DNA of 64,000 nt from positions 64,716,501-64,780,500 of the forward strand of contig CM060899.1 in assembly GCA_030762935.1 (NCBI GenBank), read 5' to 3'. This document shows positions 33,797-44,722 of this stretch, piece by piece. The stretch comes from Hymenopus coronatus (lineage: Eukaryota > Arthropoda > Insecta > Mantodea > Hymenopodidae). The notes under the pieces were generated by a model. That model made no database searches, had not been told where the DNA came from, and was given only the letters and a program-made list of their open reading frames with translations. A program made the position numbers and the translations under genes. Every line of letters begins with the position of its first letter. Position 1 is the first letter of the stretch.

Positions 33797-34992
33797 TACA
33801 CAGGGTGTTAAGGGAACTACACCAAAATATTTTCACAGAATATGTAGATTACTTAAATAAGTAATTTGAGATAGGAGACTTATGGCCTGTTTATGGAAAT
33901 TTTGAAGTAATGGCTATAAGTTTCTGAAGTGCCAGTATGCCACCGGCTAAGTTATCAACCATTTGAGAGCATAACACAAAAAATGATGGGACTTATTACA
34001 GTGTACCTCTCTAGCGCAGTGATTATGATACTGACTTTCAAGTCAAAGATAGTTTCCAAGTTCGTCTCGTTCACGTATCGCAGCACTTCGTCTGGAATGA
34101 AAAAAAAAATAATAATAAAAAACATTTACTCTATGGCAGGAATTGAACTCAGTAGCTTCCTGCATTATGCATTAAGCCTCCAGAGCAGTTGAAAAAATGC
34201 CTACAGAGTAGGCGACTTAACTCAAGAACATAGTTAATGGCCAGTGTTGCTGTCAAGTGATTAGTTTGAGATTTTACAGATTTTTGTGACATTAAATCTT
34301 GAGAACGCTAGTAACGAGCTGCTAAAAATTGATGTCTCTATACTCAGGCAGCAGTTTTAAAGACATTCTAAGCCATTTTTTTCAACCTGCTTTGCTTTAG
34401 CAACAACTTATTAGCACCTGATATACAGGTTTAAACCAAAAGAAATCAATGGTCTACAAGGCCAAGTCATTATATTTTGCATATTCAAAGTAATTAGAAA
34501 TTGGGATCAACAAATCATAGTCTGAAAGAGATATATAAAGAGTCTGCATTTGAACTGAAACTAGAACTTACTATACACTTAGTAAAGCTTGTTCTTGTAT
34601 CTCTCTGAAGGAGCATTTCTAAATTTTAATATTACCAAAATTGCTTAGATTGCAGATCTAACAGGAGGTTGCATGCCACTTCAATGGATAACAGATTGTG
34701 GCAAATGGCTAAAGTAATGTAGGGAAATTCTGATATTTACACTTTGGGCACACAGTTAGGCAGATTAATTATAAAACTGAATAAGCCTGAGAAGTCAAGT
34801 ACAAACCTGGATGTGGGCAAATATTTTTTTTGGGAGGGGGCACAGGGTATTGCGTACTGTTCCTTCCTCTCACTTCTGATGACTAAGAATGGAAGGTTAT
34901 GTATTGACTTTGTACTGAAGATATCAATTGGCGATAAGCATTAGTCAAAGTACTACAACTCCCCAAAAGTGTTATTCATTTACACCCTGTAT
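33797..34992 (+). mobile_element. Nonautonomous TIR element, CAGGGTGT termini
   Basis: The left end TACACAGGGTGTTAAGGGAA faces a right end TTTACACCCTGTATA. A second copy in reverse at about 60950-61480 in gene C intron 2 shares GTGTAGTTC, AAAATATTTTC and the internal segment AGTGCCAGTATGCCACCGGC. No transposase is encoded. The superfamily is uncertain; TA flanks and the CAGGGTGT end would fit a mariner-related element. Confidence 0.65.
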
Positions 34993-35082
34993 ATCATTAT
35001 GAGACGAATGCCTAATGCTTTCAATAGATGACTTTGATACCTGTGGCAGACACTAACACCTAACAAATGGTAATTTTTAATA

Positions 35083-35495
35083 TACCAATTAATAATTATA
35101 ACAATTCTCCACCTATCTTTTTGAAATCCAAGGACTAGTTTTGCAATAAAAAGATCTATGGCATCGTCAGCTCAATTCTTTTTTGCTCTTGTTTATTTAC
35201 ATTGTTATGGTTACTGCTACTAGGTGGACTGTGTATTAAGACAATGCTAACTACTGGAATCAAAACAAATTTGGTGAGAGAAACAATTGGTGGTATATCA
35301 AAATTCATTGCATGATATTAAATAAACAAAATTTATATATAAAATTTAAATTCAAAAATTTATCAACATGTAAATAAGAATTAAGAAATTGAGCTGACGA
35401 TGCCATAGATCCTTTTATTGCGAAACTAGTCCTTGGATTTCAAAAAGATAAGTGGATAATTGTTATAACTATTAATTTTTGTATTAATATTTGTA
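35083..35495. repeat. Inverted pair of hammerhead-like termini (about 100-bp arms)
   Basis: The forward arm (35380-35495) reads GAGCTGACGATGCCATAGAT, then CCTTTTATTGCGAAACTAGT. The reverse arm (35083-35185) carries the same in complement. The order CTGACGA (35394-35400), an imperfect helix, GAAAC (35422-35426), then GTC (35429-35431) follows the hammerhead ribozyme core, as in the 19336-19511 palindrome. A third, decayed copy is at about 30600-30650. Penelope-like element termini are the likely source. Confidence 0.7.
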
Positions 35496-35559
35496 TTACT
35501 TCACTGTTACTAGCTTCCTTTTTACATATTAAAATGGTAATTCTTTCGTACTTGAATAT

Positions 35560-36660
35560 TTGATAATCGTATCCCGTGTCTCATTTCCTATTTGCTTTCT
35601 TTACACAACACTACATTGGAACAGTTAAATGAGTACTCAAAGCACATGGAGCAAAATTACACTTTTGCAAAACTCGCTGATATGCATCTTGTGTATGGTG
35701 AAGTAGAATGCCATTCTACAATAGCTGCACAGATTTATAGCAAAAGGTATCCTAATAGACAGCAGCCCCATTTGACTACTTCCACATCTGTAGATCAGTG
35801 TTTTTGAGAACATGGTTCTCTGGTGCTGAATAAAGCAGATTGCAATGCAAGACATACCTAACACACCCTGGAGTTTGAAGAAAATGTATCACTTGGACAG
35901 AAAAGGAATCAGCAACTAGCACCTGTACTATTGCATGTGCAATGGGCACCAACAATACAAGTGTATGGCAGGTCTTGCTTAAGAAGCAGCTCTACCCCTT
36001 CAATCTGCAAATAGTGTAAGCCTTAACTTCGGAGGATTGTAATTTATGCCCACAGTTTTGTGAATGGGTCTTAAGGCAGCCACCAGAATTGTTTTCATTG
36101 GTGTTGTACACCAATGAGGCCAGATTTACCAGGGATGGAGCGATTCTTAATTACAAGAATAGTCACATATGGGCATACAAAAACCCCCATGCCAGTGTTC
36201 GGAAAGGCCATATGTCCTTTCTACATGATGACACTTATAAAACATTTCTGAAGTAAGTTTGAAGAAGCGCTGCTTGATGTTTGGGCTCAACTGCCATTCC
36301 AACACTATGGAGCTCTTGCACATTATGGGATGAATATATGTATGAGAGCATCTATATCAAGTCATTCCAAATCGCTGGATCAGAAGAAGCAGTTCTACTA
36401 TGCCCTGGTGACCTCTTTTTGCCAGATCTGAACCCCTTGGAGTTTTTGTTCAGGAATCATCCTCAGACTATAGTGTAATCATCACTGATTGATTCTAAAG
36501 AGACATTGGTTGCCCGCATTATTGCAGCCAACCCAGGTTTGCAACACATCGGGAATGCTCAACAGGGTTCAGGAGTCATTGCTGCATTGATGTCACTTAT
36601 GCATTGATGTTAGAGGTTGCCATTTTCAGCAATTCTTTGAAACCTGTGCCTGCTCATAGT
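35560..36660 (+). pseudogene. Mariner-like (DUF4817-type) transposase pseudogene
   Basis: The forward frame at 35592-35807 includes FAKLADMHLVYGEVECHSTI, then YSKRYPNRQQPHLTT, the N-terminal helix-turn-helix typical of DUF4817 elements. Later fragments in other frames give LYPFNLQIV, ALTSEDCNLCPQFCEWVLRQ, LVLYTNEARFTRDGAILNYK, NSHIWAYKNPHA and LFLPDLNPLEFL. These correspond to the DDE region in order (T-[ND]-E-A-x-F-T-x-D and SPDL-x-P-x-[DE]-F). Several stops and frameshifts make it inactive. It lies in gene B intron 2 and is absent from gene C. Confidence 0.8.
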
Positions 36661-36859
36661 TTGTGTACTTACTTTCATTCTACTTGTAACTACCTGTTGT
36701 ATTGCAATATTAATAACAATGCAACTTATGTTTGAAATAACTCAGTAACAGTTAGCTCTTTCAAGTACTTAACAGCTATTTGCATTTTGTAAGTTGTTAG
36801 TTGAGCTTGAGTTTATTTAAGTACCTATTAAGTATCCAGTATATACCTACTATTTAGGG

Positions 36860-37112
36860 TTGATACACCCAAGGTCGCGGGTTCAAACCTGGCAGAGGAT
36901 GATGGATTTTTTCGGGTATAAAAATCCTTAGCATGGCTTCCTTTGGAAAGGAAGTAAAGCTATTGGTCCCGTGTCAGATTTACAGCATATAAAAGAACCT
37001 CAAGCCTGATAAAAGAGGTCTCTGAGCAAAATTAAGCAGTCTTTCACATCCAGTATAGAATGAACACTGAGAATCACAGCAGTTAAAGAGCGTCCATAAA
37101 TAACATTCCATT
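36860..37112 (+). mobile_element. SINE family 2, 5'-clipped
   Basis: Starts near CACCCAAGGTCGCGGGTTCA, includes AAAAATCCTTAGCATGGCTT and ends AGCGTCCATAAATAACATTC. The A-box head is missing. Confidence 0.85.
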
Positions 37113-37199
37113 TCTATTTTACTATTTAGGTCATGAAAACGTAAATAATAGTTAAAAGAATTTGAAATAAAGCATCAGTTAAATGAGAAACTATAGCAC

Positions 37200-37540
37200 A
37201 ACACAATGCTTCCTGTAAATCACATTATAACTAAGCAAAGAAACAAAGACAAAAAAAAAAAAAAAAATCTATAGTCAGGAGGATTCAAACCTGCCATTTT
37301 AATTCAGTGTACTTTTGCATTTTCGCACCATAGCATTTGCACTAAACATACAGGCTCCAAATTCTTCCACTTCTTTTCTAAACATGCATTATAGTTGCAG
37401 TTGGCATGCATATAGCCTAGCAATTTTAAGGCTAATTTGTATTGATAGACCATAGGTTTCCTATCTCAAATTGATTGTCTATGACCAATAAAATTTGTGC
37501 ACTGCTATTCATTTACACCTATATAGCTATAAGTATATAT
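37200..37540 (-). repeat. Possible old reverse copy of the CAGGGTGT element
   Basis: CCTATCTCAAATTGATTG, then ATTCATTTACACCTATATAG, resembles the reversed left end of 33797-34992. The similarity is weak and the limits are uncertain. A 17-base A-run lies at about 37251-37267. Confidence 0.35.
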
Positions 37541-37574
37541 CTGTGTGTGTGCATATTTGAAGCTTTGTCTATAG

Positions 37575-38935
37575 AGTCACTCTCCACGGTTTAGGGGTAA
37601 CATGCCATCCTCTGATTCTCAAGGTTGCAAGAGTCAAACCTCACAAATAGAAATTAATTTTTATGCATAAAAATCTCTAGCATGCCTTCCTTTGGAAGGA
37701 AAGTAAAGCTAGGTATCCTCTACTGTAGATTTACTGCATGTAAAAGAGCCCCAAGCCTGATAAACAGGCCTCTGAGTAATCTTTCCCACCAGTGGCAGCT
37801 CGTGGATTAAAAATTTAGGTGTTTACAAAATCAGCAATTTACAGTCACCATAGCCGCTGCCGCTGCCGCTACTGCTACCGCCGTCAACGCAACATCAAAT
37901 ACAGTAATATTAGAAACAATGATAGTGCCTAATAATAAGAATTATAAATTTGTTACACAAATCCTCACCCATCCAGTTTTATAAAGATAATGAATTTCTT
38001 AGCCTCCGAGAGTTAACAGCAATATGAGGTGATGAAGGGGTGAAGCCGTTTGATGCAGTTCATGTCATGTATTTCCAGTGAATAATATTTACATTGTTTG
38101 AATTACACAATTAACACCAAATTTATTTGTACAGAAATTCCATGCGGCGGTTTTTCAAATGTGCAAACTTTTCTAAGACTTGGTGATTAAAATATTTTAT
38201 GCTATTGACCAGCTTCTTCTCAATAGCAAGCATTGCCAGTGCTGCAATTCAATTCTTTTTATTGTGGAAAATCATATTTCTGGTTCTGATGTAGTCATGG
38301 TCGTAGTGATAACAATCTTCAGTAGCTCAGTTAATTGCAGAAAAGTTTCTTCGTTGAGGTTGTTTTCTGTTGTGAACTGCTTAACTCTCTCTTAAGCTTA
38401 ACTCTCGATAAAATGCAAATTACTAAGAAAAATAGCGCGTCTTACAAAGACTGCAGTTGCACTTCCGGATAGTTTCAACTAAATCTCAAAGATAGCAGCA
38501 CCTCCCGCTGATAAACAGAACCCTGGAGTTGTTAATGAGATCAAACGTGCTCGGTTGCACTATGATCATTTCTGGCTGTAAAATTCTGAGCTGCTTTGTT
38601 ACCCGCACAAGCGCAGAGCTGCTAAATGTTAGTTATACGCTAGCACGAGGCCTGTGCTACAAGGGTTGTTGTCACATACTCAGGTTCTCGGCTGTGTTCA
38701 ATCTGAAGAGCAGAGCACGGCATATTTAAACAAGTGACACCGGAGAGCGCATTTTATTAAATGTTTCCTGAAAGAGATAAAGGAGATTAATTAAGAAATA
38801 TTGGAGGTTCACGTGCTCTTGTGCTCCTACACAGCAGTCGCTGTTGTTTCCCACCCAATATAAAATGGGGGCACTGAGAACCATTAGTTAAAAGAGTGTC
38901 CATAAATAAACTCAGTTTCTTTTCTTACCAAAGTG
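37575..38935 (+). mobile_element. SINE family 2 (diverged) interrupted by a hAT-like element
   Basis: The 5' part (37575-37789) has TTTAGGGGTAACATGCCATC and GTAAAAGAGCCCCAAGCCTG. The 3' part (38848-38935) has AATATAAAATGGGGGCACTG and AAGAGTGTCCATAAATAAAC. The same diverged copy is at 62095-62625 in gene C, where a different insertion interrupts it. The copy therefore predates the B/C duplication. Confidence 0.85.
37790..38847. mobile_element. Nonautonomous hAT-like element (1,058 bp) with 8-bp target duplication
   Basis: TTTCCCAC flanks both sides (37782-37789 and 38848-38855). The left end CAGTGGCAGCTCGTGG has the form of many hAT termini; the right end ...CAGCAGTCGCTGTTG pairs with it only loosely. 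No transposase fragment was recognised. It has a GCC/GCT-rich triplet tract at about 37853-37880 and a higher GC content near 38400-38720 than its surroundings. Confidence 0.75.
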
Positions 38936-39116
38936 TTAAACTTGATAACTTGGAAACACACAATGTTCATATTTATCATCTGTTTGTTGTATGGTTGACT
39001 TTCTTTGTTATGAAGAAATTATCAAATTTATGTTATTAATTATGGAATCAGTAGAAGGTACTAGGTAATAAACAGTATGAAGATTTTAATATCGCTTCAG
39101 CCCAGTGAGATCTATG

Positions 39117-39310
39117 AGTCTGGGTGACTCAGTTGATTAGAAGCTGGCCTTCTGTTCCCAAGATCATGGGTTCAAAGCCAGCCTAAGCAGATTTTTGTTA
39201 AATATGCTTAAAGGCTACAACCCCATGTCAAGTTTTACTGGCATGTAAAAGAACTTCTCCAAAGCAAAGTTCCAGCATATGGTGCCACTGATAATTTGTT
39301 AGCCTTTCAC
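39117..39310 (+). mobile_element. SINE family 3, gene B copy
   Basis: TCTGGGTGACTCAGTTGATT, B box GGGTTCAAAGCC, then TTTTACTGGCATGTAAAAGA. It occupies the same intron position as 62845-63050 in gene C with shared flanks (AACAAAATGTGAAATGAAA), so it was inserted before the duplication. Confidence 0.8.
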
Positions 39311-39660
39311 ATTTTTATAAGCAGACAAATTTATTTTTCATCTTGAGCATATAACAAAATGTGAAATGAAATCATATCTGCAGACATTTTTTTGTTCTTA
39401 ACTTGGAGAACATAGAAAAATGAACTTTTGTAGGTAAATTTGATAGAGAAACACATCTTAAGAGATTTTAAACAATATTAACTGTTTTTTATAGCTTTGT
39501 GGTTGAATAATTTGATCTTCCATTCATACTTGAGAAACTATAAGAAATATTCTATCCATTGTACTTATTGTGTGCTATATTCTGGTTTATTAATATTCAG
39601 TTTGTTATGAAAATACTTTCTTGCCAATTTTTATATAAGAATTGCTTTGAATAGTCGTTT
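39311..39660. other. Gene B intron 2, shared with gene C
   Basis: Aligns with gene C about 63050-63320 (CATAGAAAAATGAACTTTTG). No other feature. Confidence 0.5.
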
Positions 39661-40664
39661 GTAACCCTTTTAGTGCCAATCATGATCTAATTTTGATGCC
39701 ATTTTCATATGTTATAACTGTTTCTAGCAGTAAAATCTGTGTACATTCTGTCTTAGCCCCAGAGAAAGGTTTTCTAGAGCGTTTCACTCCAAAGCAATAA
39801 ATTTGCTCCAAATTTAATTTCTCTGGCCAGTGTTTATGAATGCTCTTTGAAATATGGCGTCATCTAGCCGAAGATTATGAACTGAAGAGAAAATAAGAAT
39901 TGCAGTTCACAATGTATAAGAAGAAAGTGAGTGATTTTAAATTTTCAGATCTTGATGAAAACGTTTCCGACATTGACATAGTAGAGAAAGACATATATTT
40001 TAGTTTCAGTGATAAAAATGCATCTGGTATCAACAGACCTTATACGCATGCAAATAATCGGTGTGCTTATCAAAATGGATTTATAGAGGTATAACCAACC
40101 AGATGTGAACGCAATGTGAATCAACCATTTAGCTAAGGAATAATGTAAGTACTAAATTGTACAGTATTCCACATAACATTTGTCCTATTGCTTTATGCCA
40201 TTTTCATTAATAGTGCCATCATGCTTATGTGTGTGGGTTTTTGGTGATTTTTTTTTCAAATTTAGGTTACGTGAATTCATTTATTGTATTTTAAAAAATA
40301 ATACATCAGACCAAATATGATACTGTTGTAGTAAAGAAATATGTATACTTTCATTTAATTAGCCTGCACTTTCAGTATAATAAGCTTTCGTATGCCTAAT
40401 TATTGATTATTTGGGGGGTTTTAATTTACTTTCAAATTTTTCTTGTGTTTTTAGTTTTTTAAAAATAATGATAACAATTCTCATACATATAATGCATGTT
40501 ATACAGTTGACAAAATGGTTTACTAAAAATGTAAGAAATATTCAGCTCTCTATGTCATTTGGTACTCATTTTATTACTAATAATTTAAAACCCTGCATTC
40601 TCCTCTTAAATTGTTTGGCAAGTAGGAAGTATTTTTTTATTCGAGTTGGCACTAAAAGGGTTAA
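39661..40664. mobile_element. TTAA (piggyBac-type) nonautonomous element, gene B copy
   Basis: The 996-bp element at 39665-40660 has 15-bp inverted ends (CCCTTTTAGTGCCAA). It is flanked by TTAA on the right (40661-40664) and GTAA, a decayed TTAA, on the left. Inside, 39900-40094 is a small frame (MYKKKVSDFKFSDLDENVSD, then IDIVEKD) that may be the remnant acidic start of a piggyBac transposase. The matching place in gene A (about 4640, GTTGTTAAAGCAAGCCTG) is empty with one TTAA. Gene C has the element at 63325 onward. Confidence 0.85.
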
Positions 40665-40947
40665 GTAAACCTGTAAGTTGATGTAATTCTTATTTCATGT
40701 ACCACACATCACTTGTATTGATACAGACGTTAGACAGCTTTAATCATTAACCTTTATCCTTTATTTGAAGTATTTTACTAATTATAATGTAGATTAACAA
40801 AGTTATGCTTGCAGTGAACAAAGAGGTCACTCTATATGAAGCATATGCAACTACATTTCATGATTTAGCAAACTGTGATTATTTTTCAATTTAGTTCTCT
40901 TTACTATTTCGTGATTGTATCTAAAGCTAAATGCTCAAACATTTCAG

Positions 40948-42199
40948 GTTCAGTACTGAAGCAGATTCTGGTAACAGCAGTGGTGTTTCACCATTACCAT
41001 TTACTGAAGCCACAGGGAAAAACACAAGTGTCAGTTATGGAAGTGATTGTGCTGAATATAAAAGTCAAGAACCTGATATAAAAGATGTGTCACCTTTAGA
41101 AAAACAGGTTCTCTCAGAAAAATCTGGTAAATGTAATGAAGGTGAAAGTTGCATTAAGGCTTTATTAATTAATATGGATAAACCACGACATAAGTGTGAA
41201 ATTTGTCAGAAGAGCTTTACTTTTTTGTCAGGCTTGAAAAGACACAATTTGAGTCATGAGGGTAAAAGACCTTACAAGTGCCAAATTTGTAAGAAGAGTT
41301 TCATTCTGTTGTCACATTGGAAAGCACACACTTTTATACATGAGGGTAGTAAGCTACACAAGTGTAGAACTTGTGGAAAAAGCTTTACTTTTTTTTCAGG
41401 CTTGAAAAGGCACAATTTGACTCATGATGGCAAAAAGCCTTACAAGTGTCAAGTTTGTGAGAAGAGCTTTATTAATTTGTTAGGATTGAAAAGGCACAAT
41501 GTCATTCATGAGGGTAAAAAGCCTTACAAGTGCCTAGTTTGTGAGAAGAGTTTTGCTCGATGGTATAGTTTAAAACTACACAATATTACACATGAGGGTA
41601 AAAAGTCTCATAAGTGTGCAATTTGTGAGAAAAGCTTTATTCATTTATCATATTTGAAATCACATATTTTGATACATACGGTTAAGCAACACAGTTGTGA
41701 AATTTGTGGGAAAAGCTTTACTAGGTTGACAGATTTAAAAAGGCACAATTTAGTTCATATGGGTAAAAAGTATAAGTGTCAAACTTGTGAAAAGAGCTTT
41801 TCTCGGTCGTCAACTTTGAAAAAACATAATTTGATGCATGAGGGTATAGTGTCTCATAAGTGCAAAACATGTTCAAAAACCTTTACTTTACTTTCAAGTT
41901 TGAAAAGACACATATTGATACATGAGCATAAAAAGCCTCATCAGTGTCAAATTTGTGACAGGAGATTTACTCAGTTATCAACTTTGAAAGCACATATTAT
42001 GACACATGAGGGTAAAAAGCGTTTTACGTGTGAAATTTGTGGGAAGAGGTTCTCTCGGTTGTCAAATATGAAAAACCATAATTTTAGACATGGGGGTGAA
42101 AAGGCTTATAAGTGTGAAATTTGTGAGAAGAGTTTTTCTTGGTTGTCAGGTTTGAAAAGGCATAATATTATACATGCAGTCAAAAAGCCTCCAAAGTAA
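40948..42199 (+). CDS. Zinc-finger gene B, last exon: 12 C2H2 fingers
   Basis: The open frame starts at 40931 but coding begins at 40948, after acceptor ACATTTCAG. The split Arg codon joins AG from the microexon with G here. A spacer of about 80 residues (FSTEADSGNSSGVSP...) is homologous to gene A. Twelve tandem C2H2 fingers follow, from HKCEICQKSF to YKCEICEKSF. Linkers are again mostly HEGKKPYK or HEGKKSHK, and two (before fingers 7 and 8) are one residue short. Residues at helix positions -1, 2, 3 and 6 differ from gene A in most fingers, so the DNA target should differ. The full spliced protein is 575 residues, acidic at the N-terminus and basic at the C-terminus, presumably nuclear. It ends HAVKKPPK and stop. 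A similar decayed finger follows. Whether it represses transposons, host genes or neither is unknown. Confidence 0.93.
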
Positions 42200-42310
42200 A
42201 ATTTTTTAAAGCAGAAGTGTCACACTTTATAAGACAACTTCTACTGTGTTCTCAAGTCCAAAAAGAATCACATTTACTCATGGTGGTATAAAGGCCTTAA
42301 AGGTAATTTT
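42200..42310 (+). pseudogene. Decayed finger after the gene B stop
   Basis: AGCAGAAGTGTCACACTTTA and GTCCAAAAAGAATCACATTT, then ACTCATGGTGGTATAAAGGC, follow the finger unit (Cys codons, TTGAAAAG..CACA, CTCATGGTGGTAAAAAGCC) but without an open frame. As in gene A, the array has been shortened from its 3' end. Confidence 0.6.
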
Positions 42311-42419
42311 CAATACTTTTCCTAATGATTGCAATGATCTTATTTATACTCAACACTCACAGCCCATTGTTGTTCTCCATAGATAATGTACTGAAGTATT
42401 AGCTTATAGATGATATGAT

Positions 42420-42717
42420 AGTCACCCTCCGTGGTGTAATGGTTACCATGCTAACTTCATATACCCAAGGTCGCGGGTTCAAACCTGGCGGAGGACGATG
42501 GATTTTTTTGGGCGTAAAATTCCTTAGCATGGCTTCCTTCAGAAGGGAAGTAAAGCTGTGGGTCCCGTGTCGTAGATTTACATAAAAGAACCTCAAGCCT
42601 GATAAGAGAGGCCTCTGAGCAAAATTAAGCGATCTTTCACGCCCAGTGTAGAATGGGACGCTGAGAACCAAAGCAGTTAAAGAGCGTCCATAAATAACAG
42701 GCCATTTCATTTTTTTA
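42420..42717 (+). mobile_element. SINE family 2, full length
   Basis: The clearest copy of the family: GTCACCCTCCGTGGTGTAAT, B box GGGTTCAAACCTGG, AATTCCTTAGCATGGCTTCC, then AAAGAGCGTCCATAAATAAC. It lies 220 bp past the gene B stop. Confidence 0.9.
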
Positions 42718-43149
42718 TAGATGATATAAAAATATACTAACCGAAAGTTAATTATCAAAATTTTACTGAAAGTAAACATCCTGAAGTCGAATTAAATAGA
42801 GAATAGACAAAATTATAGCTTAAATGAACAAAAGTATTAAATTTGGTATTAATGCAGTACCTTCCAAGTATATCACAACAAACTCTCAAAAGGAGGTAAG
42901 TGTAAACCAGAATGAGAAGAGACATAGAGAATAATGACACTGGGCAACAAAAATAAGCTTTTTGTGCGTCAAATGGAATACCAAAAGATGATTTATATGG
43001 AGTTGTGTCTGCTGATTGCAAATCTGTTAACAGTTTTTTTTTTTTCAATTGGACATTAATTTTTTTTTAACACATACATTTCAATTCAATAAAAAGTTAC
43101 ATTGTTTCTGTATAGTGTCTAGAATGAACATTACTGAGATCTGCAGTAG
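42718..43149. other. Downstream flank of gene B
   Basis: AT-rich. An AATAAA at about 43089 is the first clear polyadenylation-type signal on the forward strand. No gene recognised; the 97-codon reverse frame here has no known relative that I can name. Confidence 0.4.
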
Positions 43150-44390
43150 CTTGAGAATCATCCCTTTTGAGTCTTAACAATAGTCAGGTAACATCTTTAG
43201 GCTCCATTTACATTTGTAACAGGTTTCCATCGCAAATAATTCCTGATGGAAATGTTCACCATGTTCATCACTTATGCTGCCAAGTTTGGAGGGGAAGAAG
43301 TCTAAATTTGAGTGCAATACATATTACAACCAAGTTTCCTATAATTCTCAATAAGCTGACTCACAAGTTCTTCATAGTTATCAGGCTTTTTTGCCTGCGG
43401 TGCCATAAGTAGTAAAAGTGGGCGTTAAACACTATCACAATAATTGGCCTTATACTTTCCCAGGAGGTTTTTTACAATGCTTTGGAAGGATCTCCATGCA
43501 GCTGTTCCAGCTTCATTCAAACTTTCTTCAAACTCAGGGTCATTCGTTAGTTCCCTTATTATGGACCAATGTTGGCAGCACTAATCCAAGGGTATTTCAT
43601 TTTGAACAACTCAAAACCTTTGCCATTATGATCCATCATTTTGACAAAATCCTTTATCAATCCCAGTTATGTGCAGTGGTGGGAGATAACTATTCTATGG
43701 TTGTTTAACTACATTTTTTGTCCCAACAGTGAGAGTTTCTCTCTGTGGTCATTGTTTCCAAAGGGTTTTTTTTTCCTGTCCCTGCTCTCCCACTCACAAA
43801 GGAAAATAGAATTTTGTATATCCTAGTTGTAGCCCAAGAAGCAGGTCTATCACCTTCAGATCACCACATATATATGCCATCCATAGGTCATGTTTTATAC
43901 TGTTCAGCACACGCTTCATGTTGTCATATGATTCCTTCATATGTTCAACATGGATTGAAGGATATTGGTTGCTATTGTTCGAAATGACTGCTTTGAAACT
44001 AATCTTAGAAGAATCAATGGAAAGTTGTCAATGACCAAGTTATCTTGCTGGGAAAAAAGATATTCAAAGTGATGTTGTCTTTTATGAAAAAAACATATGT
44101 TGCATTTTTATCTAGAACATTATAGCCTTTCAACCTTGAAGCCACAATCTCAGTTGCTTTTTTTTTTTTTTTTTCCAATACGTCAGCATCACAAACCATG
44201 TCATTTAATTCAGACTGTGTAATCATATGAGGTTCAGTTGAAATCTTTGTGTCAAAATACAATGGATCATGTCTTTCAACTCCAATGTAGCTCAGCCTCA
44301 GAAAATTCATATCCTTGGTCTCGTCAATATCTGTAGTCAATGTTTCTGATCTTAGAGGAATAGGCAGTCTTGAACTGTGAGGCACAGGTC
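43150..44390 (-). pseudogene. Decayed member of a multicopy uncharacterised arthropod protein family
   Basis: The reverse frame at 44385-44014 carries FLRLSYIGVERHDPLYFDTK, then EPHMITQSELNDMV and SRLKGYNVLDKNA. Further fragments in the expected order are MKESYDNMKRVLN, CGDLKVIDLLLGLQLGYTKF (about 43860), PPLHIKLGLIKDFVKMMDHN-like sequence (about 43660) and SISDEHGEHFHQELFAMET (about 43290), ending WSLKMLPDYC. I recognise this order from a family of predicted proteins found in many copies in arthropod and cnidarian genomes, with no known function and a transposon-like distribution. Stops and frameshifts are present, and a SINE fragment (43388-43440) interrupts it. Identification is by memory of family motifs. 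Confidence 0.65.
43388..43440 (+). mobile_element. SINE family 1, 3' tail fragment
   Basis: TTTTGCCTGCGGTGCCATAA, then GTGGGCGTTAAACACTATCA. Only the last 50 bases of the family remain. Confidence 0.75.
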
Positions 44391-44671
44391 TTCTGGCTCA
44401 AACAACATCATGATACTGTACAGTGTGCCTAGTCTTAACTTTTACTCCAGAGATCTGTATAATGCAAAAATAGCACTCTCTTCTGTGGTGCTCTGCAAAC
44501 CATGGGAATGCCAAATCACATGTAACGAGATCCGATTTTCAGCCTGCTTAACAGTGTCACACATGAAATACAACATATGTGTAGGACCCAGGATGTATCC
44601 TAATTGTCTATTTTACACCAAAAATAAAAGTTTTGTTTCTTTGTTGTTGTTCTTTTTAGTTTTTTTATGTT

Positions 44672-44722
44672 TGTAGGGTTTAAATCCAGCTTTCACTACT
44701 TATGGCACCACAGGCAACCAAA
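44672..44722 (-). mobile_element. SINE family 1, 3' tail fragment, reverse
   Basis: GTAGGGTTTAAATCCAGCTT, then TATGGCACCACAGGCAAC, is the reversed 3' end of the family. The rest is missing. Confidence 0.65.

Noticed and set aside
44377..44676. 99-codon forward frame
   Set aside because: Starts over the N-terminus of the reverse-strand pseudogene and has no recognisable domain.
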